Assembly (NCBI GenBank): GCA_963768565.1
Contig: CAVYIO010000031.1
Location: 44,402 to 108,401, forward strand
Source: JABDKH01 sp963768565
GTDB taxonomy: Bacteria > Bacteroidota > Rhodothermia > Rhodothermales > JABDKH01
DNA length: 64,000 nt
Direction of reading: 5' to 3'
Part shown: piece after piece, positions 8,938-16,442 of the stretch
Layout: every line of letters begins with the position of its first letter
How positions within the stretch are numbered: the first letter of the stretch is position 1
Position numbers and translations under genes: made by a program
Notes under the pieces: model-generated
The model's database searches: none
What the model saw: the letters and a program-made list of their open reading frames with translations, nothing else
What the model was told of the DNA's origin: nothing

Positions 8938-9882
8938 ATGATTCGGCAGGTCAATAGCAGGGGCCGCCAGAAGACGTCTGTCCTCTTCTTCCTGTTCATG
9001 ATTGCCCTGGCTTCGTGCGTCGCTGCTCAGGACAAAGGAGTTATTCCGCTCACCGTAGAACGAGACAGATCGCTCGTCACGGTCCAGGTTGGCGACGTGG
9101 TCATTCCTGACATCGTCCTTGATACCGGCTTCGCCTTCGACGGGCTGATGATCTACAATCCGGCGTATAGAGATTCTCTCGATTTAAGCGGGGCGCGGGA
9201 CGTCAGGATCGGGGGCGCCGGCAGGGGCGAGGCTGCGAGGGCTTCGATGATTGATTCGGCGGCCTTTCGGCTGGGCGATATCATCATGATGAACCAACGG
9301 CTGCTCGTGCTTCAGAGCGACACCTACAAGGGCTTCCCCTCCAACGGCATCATCGGCTATTCCATCTTCGGCCATTACGTCACGGCGTTGAATTATGACG
9401 ACAACACCATGACCTTACACACCGCTGATCACCTACACGTCGACGATGGGTGGACCGCCCTGCCTCTGTATTTCAAAGACAACAACATCCCCTGGATCGA
9501 TGCCTTTGTCGTTATCGAAGACGAAGCCCCCGCGTCTCTTTCGATGTATATCGATTATGCGGCCGGCGATGCTATCGTATTGTTGGAAAGACGCGATATG
9601 AAATTCTTCCACCCAAAAGACACGGTTAGCGTACTATTGGGAAGGGGGCTGAGCGGGGACATTCATGGGAAAACCGGCTCGATTGCGAAGCTGATCATCG
9701 GCCCGTATGCGTTGAATTCGGTGAAGGCGTCCTTTGCCCCTGCCGAAGTCCGCTCCAAACAAGACAACGCCGACGCCGTCCTCGGCCATGCGTCGCTAAG
9801 CCGGTTCAATCTGATCTTTGACTACGCCCGCAAAAAGCTCTATCTGAAGCCGAATGCTCACTTTAGCGACCCGTTCAACTGA
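8938..9882 (+). CDS. Secreted retropepsin-like aspartyl protease family protein
   Basis: The frame is open from 8785, but ATG 8938 puts the hydrophobic leader (SVLFFLFMIALASCVAAQ) correctly at the N-terminus. The 314-residue product has the family active site LDTGFAFDG (Asp62-Thr63-Gly64) in the first lobe, followed by strand-turn patterns (SNGIIGYSIFG, YVTALNYDDNTMTL) typical of bacterial aspartyl protease family proteins. The second lobe has MYIDYAAGDAI where a second D-T/S-G would be expected, so activity would depend on dimerisation or the domain may only bind. It lies exactly between the two copies of the 70-bp repeat, so it may be an insertion between the barrel and HD genes. Confidence 0.75.
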   Translation: MIRQVNSRGRQKTSVLFFLFMIALASCVAAQDKGVIPLTVERDRSLVTVQVGDVVIPDIVLDTGFAFDGLMIYNPAYRDSLDLSGARDVRIGGAGRGEAARASMIDSAAFRLGDIIMMNQRLLVLQSDTYKGFPSNGIIGYSIFGHYVTALNYDDNTMTLHTADHLHVDDGWTALPLYFKDNNIPWIDAFVVIEDEAPASLSMYIDYAAGDAIVLLERRDMKFFHPKDTVSVLLGRGLSGDIHGKTGSIAKLIIGPYALNSVKASFAPAEVRSKQDNADAVLGHASLSRFNLIFDYARKKLYLKPNAHFSDPFN

Positions 9883-9932
9883 TCGATGCGGCGACTCGCC
9901 ACTGACGGTCAGCCCTTCAGCTGCCGCGAGCT

Positions 9933-10002
9933 CGGACTGCACGTCGGCGTACTCCTTTTAGAATCGATTGTCGAGCGCACGGGGGCACATGAAGAATTCA
10001 GA
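9933..10002 (+). repeat. Direct repeat copy 2
   Basis: This is the partner of 8751-8820. It includes an out-of-frame ghost of the barrel gene 3' end (CTCGGACTGCACGTCGG then TACTCCTTTTAG), the TCGATTGTCGAGCGC spacer, and the start of the HD gene. The extra C after GTCGG means the barrel reading frame is not kept, as expected for non-coding debris. Confidence 0.8.
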
Positions 10003-10561
10003 ATTACTCGGGACGCTGCAGTTTCTCCGCGACGCGGAACGACTGAAGGATTTAACGCGAACGGCCTTCACGACCGAGGGTCGTCCAGAGAGCGTCGCTG
10101 CGCATACGTGGCGACTCTGCCTCATGTCCGTCGTACTGGAAGAGCAGTTCCCGGAGGTCGACTTTGCACGACTGGTCAAGATGTGCATTATCCACGACCT
10201 GGGAGAGGCTATCGGCGGCGATATCCCGGCAATTGAGCAGAAACCTGGAGAGGACAAGAGCGAGAAGGAGCGAGAGGATCTCCTGCAACTGCTTCAACCA
10301 CTTCCGCCTCACACCCAGGTTCAAATAACGGAGTTGTGGGATGAGTACGAGGCGGCGAGCACGCCCGAGGCAAGGATCGCGAAGGCACTCGACAAACTGG
10401 AGACGATTCTCCAGCACAACCAGGGGAAGAATCCGGATGACTTCGACTACCGCTTCAACCTGGACTACGGCAAGCAGTACACGAAGGGCGATCCGGTGAT
10501 CGAGCAGATAAGAAGCATTCTCGATCGCGAAACGGAGATGCGTGCGGACAAGTCACGCTGA
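9989..10561 (+). CDS. HD domain-containing phosphohydrolase (YfbR/HDDC2-like)
   Basis: 190 residues from ATG 9989. HD-superfamily metal ligands are visible: AAHTWRL (His39), KMCIIHDLGEAIGGD (His69-Asp70, Glu73) and the later acidic helix AKALDKLETILQHN. This arrangement is that of the YfbR/HDDC2 group, which dephosphorylates deoxynucleoside 5'-monophosphates in the cytosol. A frame open from 9968 would add seven residues that lie in repeat sequence; ATG 9989 gives the proper start. It was probably once directly downstream of the beta-barrel gene. Confidence 0.8.
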   Translation: MKNSELLGTLQFLRDAERLKDLTRTAFTTEGRPESVAAHTWRLCLMSVVLEEQFPEVDFARLVKMCIIHDLGEAIGGDIPAIEQKPGEDKSEKEREDLLQLLQPLPPHTQVQITELWDEYEAASTPEARIAKALDKLETILQHNQGKNPDDFDYRFNLDYGKQYTKGDPVIEQIRSILDRETEMRADKSR

Positions 10562-10592
10562 CGGTTGCATGTTCACGTGACCCATCAGCCGG

Positions 10593-12927
10593 TCAGATCC
10601 GAAACAGGTAGCTCACCTTCGCGAAGAAGCCATCCGCAGTTCTGGACAGTTCTCGAAACCGCCGCTCACCCGGTTCGTCCATCGTTGCCCCGTAGCCGAA
10701 ATACACCAGAGTGCCGGGCGTCGGCCGGTAGCTGAACAGCCAGTCGGTGCGGAATTCGTTTGACGTGTCGCCGGTGTCGCGAACGGTCTCCACGAATATT
10801 GCGTCGCCGTTTCTGTCGACGAGAGCTGATCGCGTTCGGGCCGTGTACTGCCCGATGAAGCGAACAAAAATGGACGGAGTGATCTGATATTCGATCTTGA
10901 GCCTCGGAATGTTCTCCGTTGAGAATCGAGAGTCGTCCCTCGCTCGCGTCAGGGTCAGCCGAACGAACTGCAGCGTCGCACGCAGAGAATTGGTCGGGCG
11001 CACGTCAACAGTTGCCCGAATGCTTCGGCGCCGCCCTGGCGCGGCCTCACGGAATATCGGCGTCTCCCCAAATCCGAAGGTTGCCGTTGCCGTCAGGTAC
11101 TGGTACGTGGGCGAGGTGGCTCCCACAGATCCCGTCCACAGGTCCGTCTCCTTTGGTGGCACGGTGAAGGAAACGGGATCCATGGCCGGATCCGCTACCA
11201 CGGTATAGTTCAAATAGGCATCAGGCTCAAAGCTGAAGAAACTCCTTGAGAGCGATCCGTTTAGTCGCCACCCGCCGCGCAGCGTGGCCGAGGGAAAGAT
11301 GGATTCGTCACCCTCTATCGAACCGCCACTGATATCGTCGTAGCTCCACATTCGTGAGATCCCGAAGAAGGCGCCATACGTTTCTATCAACGCGTCCTTC
11401 CGACCGTAGCCCGTGAGCCGGTTGAACGCACGCGCTGCAAATGTGCCGGTTCGGTTGACGAATCCGGCGGCGGCTTCGAAATCTGGGGCAATCGCTGTCA
11501 CACTGTAGTTGAAGCCCCAGTTGCGTCCGGTTCGGTCCCAGACCGCCCGCATCAGCGGACCATTTGTCTGTACTCCACCCACATCTGTCCACGACTGTAC
11601 GGCCTGGAGTTCCGCGAAGTAGAGCCTGGAATGCACGATGCGGAGATCGGCTCCTGCCAGCCTGGAGTAGCCGCCTCCGTCCTCACGAGTTGTCAATACG
11701 CCACCAACGGTGGAGCTTCTCCCGATGTCGCTCCTCAGTCGGGCGATCGCGAACACGGGAGTGTCGTCGCCGGATTCTGAGTAGTCGCGACTCTCCGCCG
11801 CAAGAATCGTTGCGACGTTCAGGCGCCCCACCTTGCCTCCGAGCTTGAGGCCTGCCTCGGGATCAACAATTCGGCGCGTATAGATGAGTTGGCTTGGCGT
11901 GTCGAACAGCTCCAGGCCGTCGAGAAAGAACGCGCGCTTCTCCGGATAGAACAATGCGAAACGCTCGTTCAGCACCACCTGCCCGACATCGGCCTCCACC
12001 TGCGAGAAGTCGGGGTTGATGGTGCCGGTAAGCGTGGCATTCTCTCGGATCCCCCACCGGACGTCACCGCTTAATGATCCCCCGCTGGAGTATCCCCACG
12101 ACCCGTCGTCCGCCCTTTCGCCGTCGAGCCGGGCCGTCGACGAAGGGGTGATTTCCAGCACCAGCCCGCGCTTCATGTCCTGAAGTCCGCTGAGCGTGCC
12201 TGCCTGCGCAAGGAAACTCGCGTTGGCTCGTACCGCAGGCGCCCAGCTGTCCTGAAAGCCCGAATGCTGGACCCTCCTCAAAACGTGGATTCCCCAATCC
12301 TGGATAGACCCCTCCTGGTAGCGGAGGCTCTTGAACGGAATCCGAATCTCGACAACGTATCCTCCGTCAACGAGTTGGCCTTTGGAGAAGAAGTTGTAGT
12401 CGGGGTTGAGGTCGACGCTGCCATCCATGGGATTGATGTTGCCCGTGCCGCCGCCGGTTGCCGAGCTGCCGCCCGCGCCTCCACCGAACTGGTCGCTTCG
12501 CGTGCCATCGGCCTGTACACCGAGCGCGTTCACGCTGAACACGAAGGCCACTCGCCGATCGTTGTAGGTGTCGAGCAGAATCGAGACGTGATCCTCACTC
12601 GCGATATTGTCACGGTTCGCCTGGGTGGCCCGGACAATGTCACCGTGCAGCTCGGTGGCGCGAATCCCGAAGTGGATGGCTTCCGGCGAGTACCACACGA
12701 GGACTTCCGTCGGATCTTCGGCCGGCCTGCCATCGACGGGCTGATACTGCGAAAAGTCCGTCAGCCTTGCGGCCCGGGCCCATGCCGGCTCGTCGAGAAC
12801 GCCGTCGATATCGACGCTGGCTTCAAGTCGTGGAACGACGATATTGAGTCTGCCCCGAGCGCCCACTATGGTCACCCGGTACCTGTTGGACGAGAAGAAG
12901 GCCGAGAATAATGGCGGAGAGGTTCAT
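10593..12927 (-). CDS. DUF5916 / CBM9-like outer-membrane protein (frameshift near the start)
   Basis: The open part (10593-12875) encodes 760 residues. It has an N-terminal CBM9-like domain (DGVLDEPAWARAARLTDF, about residues 22-200) followed by the DUF5916 beta-barrel region, which ends with the aromatic terminal strand FFAKVSYLFRI. As read from 12875 it has no signal peptide. The frame one base away has ATG at 12927 and the leader MNLSAIILGLLLVQQ directly upstream, so one base near 12870-12890 is probably wrong. Members are exported outer-membrane proteins of Bacteroidota linked with degradative loci; their ligand is unsettled. Confidence 0.75.
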
Positions 12928-13283
12928 CGGCACAAATTACGATGTCTGTCGCGTCGACGCACGGCCGACCACGAATCCGCCTGATGCTCCGACCGGACGG
13001 AGCTATTCGTGCCGCTGATTCAGCCGCCGAAACCCGTCTTCTTCCCGCAGCGTAGGCCACACAAGTTGTAGCAGACGCACGACGTGAGTGGTGGAAGACG
13101 CAATAACATCCCGTGTTCGGGATTCGGCATTGTGGCTTCTACTTTACTTCGTTTTTTGTCTCAGCTAACTCTTCTTTCGCCAGGAAGGAGGACTTGCACA
13201 CCGGGTTGCTCGTCGTTCCGGTGATACCGGGTCTTGATGGATCGGGATGGTTTCGATCGAGGCCTTTACTCAGGTTGCCAATC
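12928..13283. other. Divergent intergenic region
   Basis: 356 bases separate the DUF5916 gene (minus) from the acetyltransferase (plus). The plus-strand frame is open from 13113, but its first 57 codons show no homology to the family and no start signal. No repeats, RNA or terminator were recognised. A T-rich tract (CTTCGTTTTTTGTC) lies at about 13147-13160. Confidence 0.4.
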
Positions 13284-13814
13284 ATGACTCATACTCTTCC
13301 AGTAACGATCCGCAATGAAGTCTCTGAAGATGCTCCGACGATCCGGATCCTGAATAGAGCTGCGTTCGAAGGAGGCGTCGAAGCGGACATCGTTGACGAT
13401 ATTCGCAGTAATTGTAAATCCGCGGTGTCGCTCGTCGCCGAACTCGACGGCCAAATCGTGGGACATATCCTCTTCAGTCCGGCGACGGTGGTGTCGGTCG
13501 GTGAGAACGTGGAAGGAATGGGTCTGGCGCCGATGGCCGTCGACCCCGAGTATCAAGGACGGGGAATCGGGTCAATGCTCATAGAGACCGGCCTGGAGCA
13601 ACTGCGGAGGACGACTTGTCCCTTCGTCATTGTGCTTGGCCATCCGGAGTACTATCCGCGGTTCGGCTTTCGTCCGGCTTCAGGGTTTGGACTGATCTGC
13701 CAGTGGGACGGAGTGCCTGACGAAGCGTTTATGGCTATCATCCTCGACCAGACCAGGATGAGTGGAGTCGTGGGCACGGCGAAGTACCGGAATGAATTCG
13801 ACGAAGCGATGTAA
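13284..13814 (+). CDS. GNAT family N-acetyltransferase (YhbS-like)
   Basis: 176 residues from ATG 13284. The start was placed where family homology begins (MTHTLPVTIRNEVSEDA), although the frame is open further upstream. GNAT motif A is clear: MGLAPMAVDPEYQGRGIGSMLIE carries the acetyl-CoA-binding Q/RxxGxG loop (QGRGIG). The segment VILGHPEYYPRFGFRPA is diagnostic of the YhbS-like subgroup. The acceptor substrate is unknown. The protein is cytosolic. It is followed after 36 bases by a second, broken acetyltransferase. Confidence 0.85.
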   Translation: MTHTLPVTIRNEVSEDAPTIRILNRAAFEGGVEADIVDDIRSNCKSAVSLVAELDGQIVGHILFSPATVVSVGENVEGMGLAPMAVDPEYQGRGIGSMLIETGLEQLRRTTCPFVIVLGHPEYYPRFGFRPASGFGLICQWDGVPDEAFMAIILDQTRMSGVVGTAKYRNEFDEAM

Positions 13815-13850
13815 GTGACCGACGCCTCTTCCGGTGTACGGCATTCGGAC

Positions 13851-14343
13851 ATGAAGATGAAACTCCTGGAGATCACATCCGACCGATTCCCCGACTGGCT
13901 GCAGCTTCGAGAGAAACTGTTTTCGGATCTCGATCGCGACCACCATCGCGAGGAGATGGCGTTGATCCATTCCTCTACCTGAGGCAACAGCCTTTCTCGG
14001 TGTTACAGAGGAAGGCGAGCCCGTGGGACTGATGGAGGTGTCGCTGCGTAACTTTGTGGACGGCTGCCTTGGCGGACCGGTGGGGTATGTCGAAGCCCTC
14101 TATCTCGAGGCGCCGTATCGAGGCAAGGGAGAAGGCCGCAACATGATCGGCTTTGCGGCCGACTGGTTTCGTGCGCGGGGTTGCCGTGACATGGCGGCCG
14201 ATGCTGATCTCGAAAACGTACTGGCCCAGAAGTTCTTTTCGTGTATCGGCTTCTCGGAGACATTTCGAATCGTACAATTCAAACGAACGCTCGAGAACGT
14301 GGCAGTGACCCGATCGACTAACGAAGACGAGGATATCGGATGA
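13851..14343 (+). CDS. Aminoglycoside 6'-N-acetyltransferase-like GNAT protein (one frameshift)
   Basis: From ATG 13851 the first frame reads MKMKLLEITSDRFPDWLQLREKL and EEMALIHSS, then hits a stop at about 13980. The next frame continues without a gap with LPEATAFLGVTEEGEPVGLMEVSLR to TGA 14341-14343. The joined product has the AAC(6')-I pattern: WL-LR-LF and HREEM near the N-terminus, then VGYVEALYLEAPYRGKGEG (acetyl-CoA loop). The end has DMAADADLEN and IGFSETFRIVQFKR. It would acetylate an aminoglycoside-like amine. The one-base break lies near 13972-13978. Its last codon overlaps the crcB start (ATGA). Confidence 0.7.
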
Positions 14344-14717
14344 TTCAGAAGATCGCCTGGCTCGCTCTGGCGGGAGCACTCGGCACCGTCGCCCGCTACG
14401 CCCTGGCCGGACTGGTCCAGAATCTCACCGGCGCCGCCTTTCCATGGGGGACGGCGGCCGTCAACATCATCGGCTGTTTCTGGGCGGGACTCCTGTGGGC
14501 GCTGTTCGAAAATCGATGGACTGTATCAGGTGACACCAGAGTGCTCGTGTTGATCGGCTTCATGGGCGCTTTCACGACCTTTTCTGCGTTCATGCTCGAG
14601 ACCGGCGAATTGGTCCGGGCGTCCGAGTGGATGCACGCTGCCGGCAATGTCTTGCTGCAGAACGGACTAGGGTTCATTGCACTCTTCGCCGGCATCACCG
14701 TCGGCCGCATGGTATAG
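14340..14717 (+). CDS. crcB: Fluoride efflux channel CrcB/FluC
   Basis: 125 residues with four membrane segments. Family signatures are GALGTVARYAL near the N-terminus, the central AVNIIGCFWAG with the conserved Asn, and GFMGAFTTFSAFMLE, the phenylalanine-box helix that lines the fluoride path. FluC proteins are dual-topology dimers that let F- leave the cytoplasm. The start overlaps the preceding gene in an ATGA, and DUF190 follows 16 bases later, a common crcB partner. No fluoride riboswitch was identified upstream. That is expected if the operon starts at the acetyltransferases. Confidence 0.93.
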   Translation: MIQKIAWLALAGALGTVARYALAGLVQNLTGAAFPWGTAAVNIIGCFWAGLLWALFENRWTVSGDTRVLVLIGFMGAFTTFSAFMLETGELVRASEWMHAAGNVLLQNGLGFIALFAGITVGRMV

Positions 14718-14733
14718 ATCGGAGGGTATCGAA

Positions 14734-15081
14734 ATGAAGCTCCCATCTGAAGCGTATCTGCTGCGCATCTTCGTCGGCGAGAGCGACCGTTCAGACGGCA
14801 AGCCACTGCACGAAGTGATCGTCAACGAGGCACGTGCTCGGGGTCTGGCCGGCGCAACGGTCATTCGCGGATTCATGGGTTTCGGGGCGAGCTCTCGCAT
14901 TCATACGTCTAAGGTTCTCCGACTCTCGGACGATCTGCCCATCGTCATCGAGATCGTAGATGCCGAAGATCGAATCGAGGCCTTCCTTCCCGCTCTGGAC
15001 GACCTGATCGACGAGGGACTTGTGACCCTGGAACGGGTCCGCGTCATTGCCTATCGGCACAGCAAAGAAGACGGATCATGA
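14734..15081 (+). CDS. DUF190 domain-containing protein
   Basis: 115 residues from ATG 14734, with GGAGGG at 14721-14726 as ribosome binding site. The sequence LLRIFVGESDRSDGKPLHEVIVNEARARGLAGATVIRGFMGFG is the DUF190 core, a ferredoxin-like PII-type fold. The gene is usually found next to crcB and is thought to help fluoride handling, although its activity is not established. The stop overlaps the ATG of the next gene (ATGA at 15078-15081), so crcB, this gene and the YcxB gene form one transcription unit. Confidence 0.9.
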   Translation: MKLPSEAYLLRIFVGESDRSDGKPLHEVIVNEARARGLAGATVIRGFMGFGASSRIHTSKVLRLSDDLPIVIEIVDAEDRIEAFLPALDDLIDEGLVTLERVRVIAYRHSKEDGS

Positions 15082-15614
15082 ATCAATTCACGTTCGACTG
15101 GCAGAGGTCCGAACACGCCCGCGTTACCAGCCTGCTGGTGCGCGAACTGTTTTCGTCCGGATTTCGACGGGTGATCAAATGGTCAGTGATTGCGATACTC
15201 GTGATCGAGTTCATGTTCGTTGTCGTCATGACGTTTATGGGAGAATATGATTCGGTGCTCAGATTGGGCCCGCTGGTAATCGTCGTTGGCACACTGGTAT
15301 GGTTGTTCTACCCGATCACGGGGCAGATTCGGGCATGGCAGCTGCAGCATAGCGACCCCAACGTGAAGCATCCGATCACCCATACACTCGATGAGGATGG
15401 CTACCACATTTCGACACGTACCGCCGATATCGACCTGAAGTGGCCGGGTATCTACAAGGTTCGGGAGACGCCGGAGTTTTTTCTTGTCTACTACAGCAAG
15501 CGGCACGCGTACTATCTGCCGAAGCGGGTCTTTGTAAGGCCGGGCGATGCGTCCGAGTTCGCTACCCGGATCCGAGGTCGCTTGCCCGAATCGGTACTGT
15601 TTGAAGAGGGGTAG
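15078..15614 (+). CDS. YcxB-like membrane protein
   Basis: 178 residues. Two membrane segments lie at about residues 35-58 and 63-85 (VIKWSVIAILVIEFMFVVVMTFM; LGPLVIVVGTLVWLFYPI). They are followed by a soluble C-terminal domain of the YcxB type: HTLDEDGYHISTRTADIDLKWPGIYKVRETPEFFLVYYS and HAYYLPKR. The domain resembles a PH-like fold. Function is unknown. Translational coupling to DUF190 (4-base overlap) suggests an envelope role linked with, or merely co-expressed with, fluoride export. Confidence 0.8.
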   Translation: MNQFTFDWQRSEHARVTSLLVRELFSSGFRRVIKWSVIAILVIEFMFVVVMTFMGEYDSVLRLGPLVIVVGTLVWLFYPITGQIRAWQLQHSDPNVKHPITHTLDEDGYHISTRTADIDLKWPGIYKVRETPEFFLVYYSKRHAYYLPKRVFVRPGDASEFATRIRGRLPESVLFEEG

Positions 15615-15771
15615 CTCTGTGCGATATCAGCTAGCAGCGGGATGTAATGTTGCCTGAGTCCCGATTCGAAACGTAGCACGGGGACAGCACAATGAAATTC
15701 CGGCGCTGCAGCTGACCCGCGCAAACCTGCCAGGATTTCTGGTCTGCAGGGTTCGCGAAAGGCGGGAGGAA

Positions 15772-16299
15772 CTAGCCGGCGAGGGTGGTCCGAATCTCGG
15801 CGACATCGTCATCGGTCAGCGTCGGCGCGAAATGTCTGAGTCGGTCAACGATATCCGTTGTGCCGAGGTACTCTTCCGCGCAGGCGAGATGGATGTAGCC
15901 GCTCGGATTCAATCGGCCCTCGTCGTAATAAACCAGGCCCACCCGCCACGAATCCTTTTCGATGAACTCGCGGCACTGGCGACAGCGGGCGCGGCCGGTC
16001 GGGGAACGCCCCGCACCATCAGCGCGAGGAAGCCGGCGATGCTCCAGACCCGTTTTCGCAATGTCGCGCAACTGGTCCGCGTGTTCGATCTCGCTGTCGG
16101 TGATTTCCAGCGTTTCAAGAAGTACTTCGGGCCTCTTGTAGGCGCCGCACGAAAGGTGAAACCACAGTGTCATCTCACCTTCGCCGTACGGATTCGGTAG
16201 TCGCTCACCCAGCCGCAGTTCGCCTTTTGCGATTGACTTGCCACATCCGCGGCACTTGGCGCGGCCGCTCGACGCCGTTTCGATCGAGTGTCCCATCAA
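15772..16299 (-). CDS. Tandem PARP-type zinc finger protein
   Basis: 175 residues carrying two PARP-type zinc fingers. The first has Cys16, Cys19, His48, Cys51 (CX2C-X28-HX2C) within SGRAKCRGCGKSIAKGELRLG. The second has Cys106, Cys109, His137, Cys140 within TGRARCRQCREFIEKDSWRVG. In eukaryotes this finger recognises DNA breaks. Here no catalytic PARP domain is attached and the protein ends after a short helical tail. It is probably cytosolic and nucleic-acid-binding. Neighbours give no further hint. Met1 and Met2 are both possible starts. Confidence 0.75.
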   Translation of the reverse strand: MMGHSIETASSGRAKCRGCGKSIAKGELRLGERLPNPYGEGEMTLWFHLSCGAYKRPEVLLETLEITDSEIEHADQLRDIAKTGLEHRRLPRADGAGRSPTGRARCRQCREFIEKDSWRVGLVYYDEGRLNPSGYIHLACAEEYLGTTDIVDRLRHFAPTLTDDDVAEIRTTLAG

Positions 16300-16442
16300 C
16301 CTAATCTATACGATGATGATGCCACTGTCCAGAACAACACAGCCGACCGCCGTGAATGAATTCGTGCTCCCTCGCTTGCTAACGTAGCCAACGGAATTTG
16401 TACCTTCGTCCTTCAGTCTCTTAACTCGACAGAACACCTCTG

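Noticed and set aside
14200..14345. Fluoride riboswitch before crcB
   Set aside because: crcB starts inside the preceding gene's stop codon, so there is no leader to hold a riboswitch, and I saw no matching pattern.
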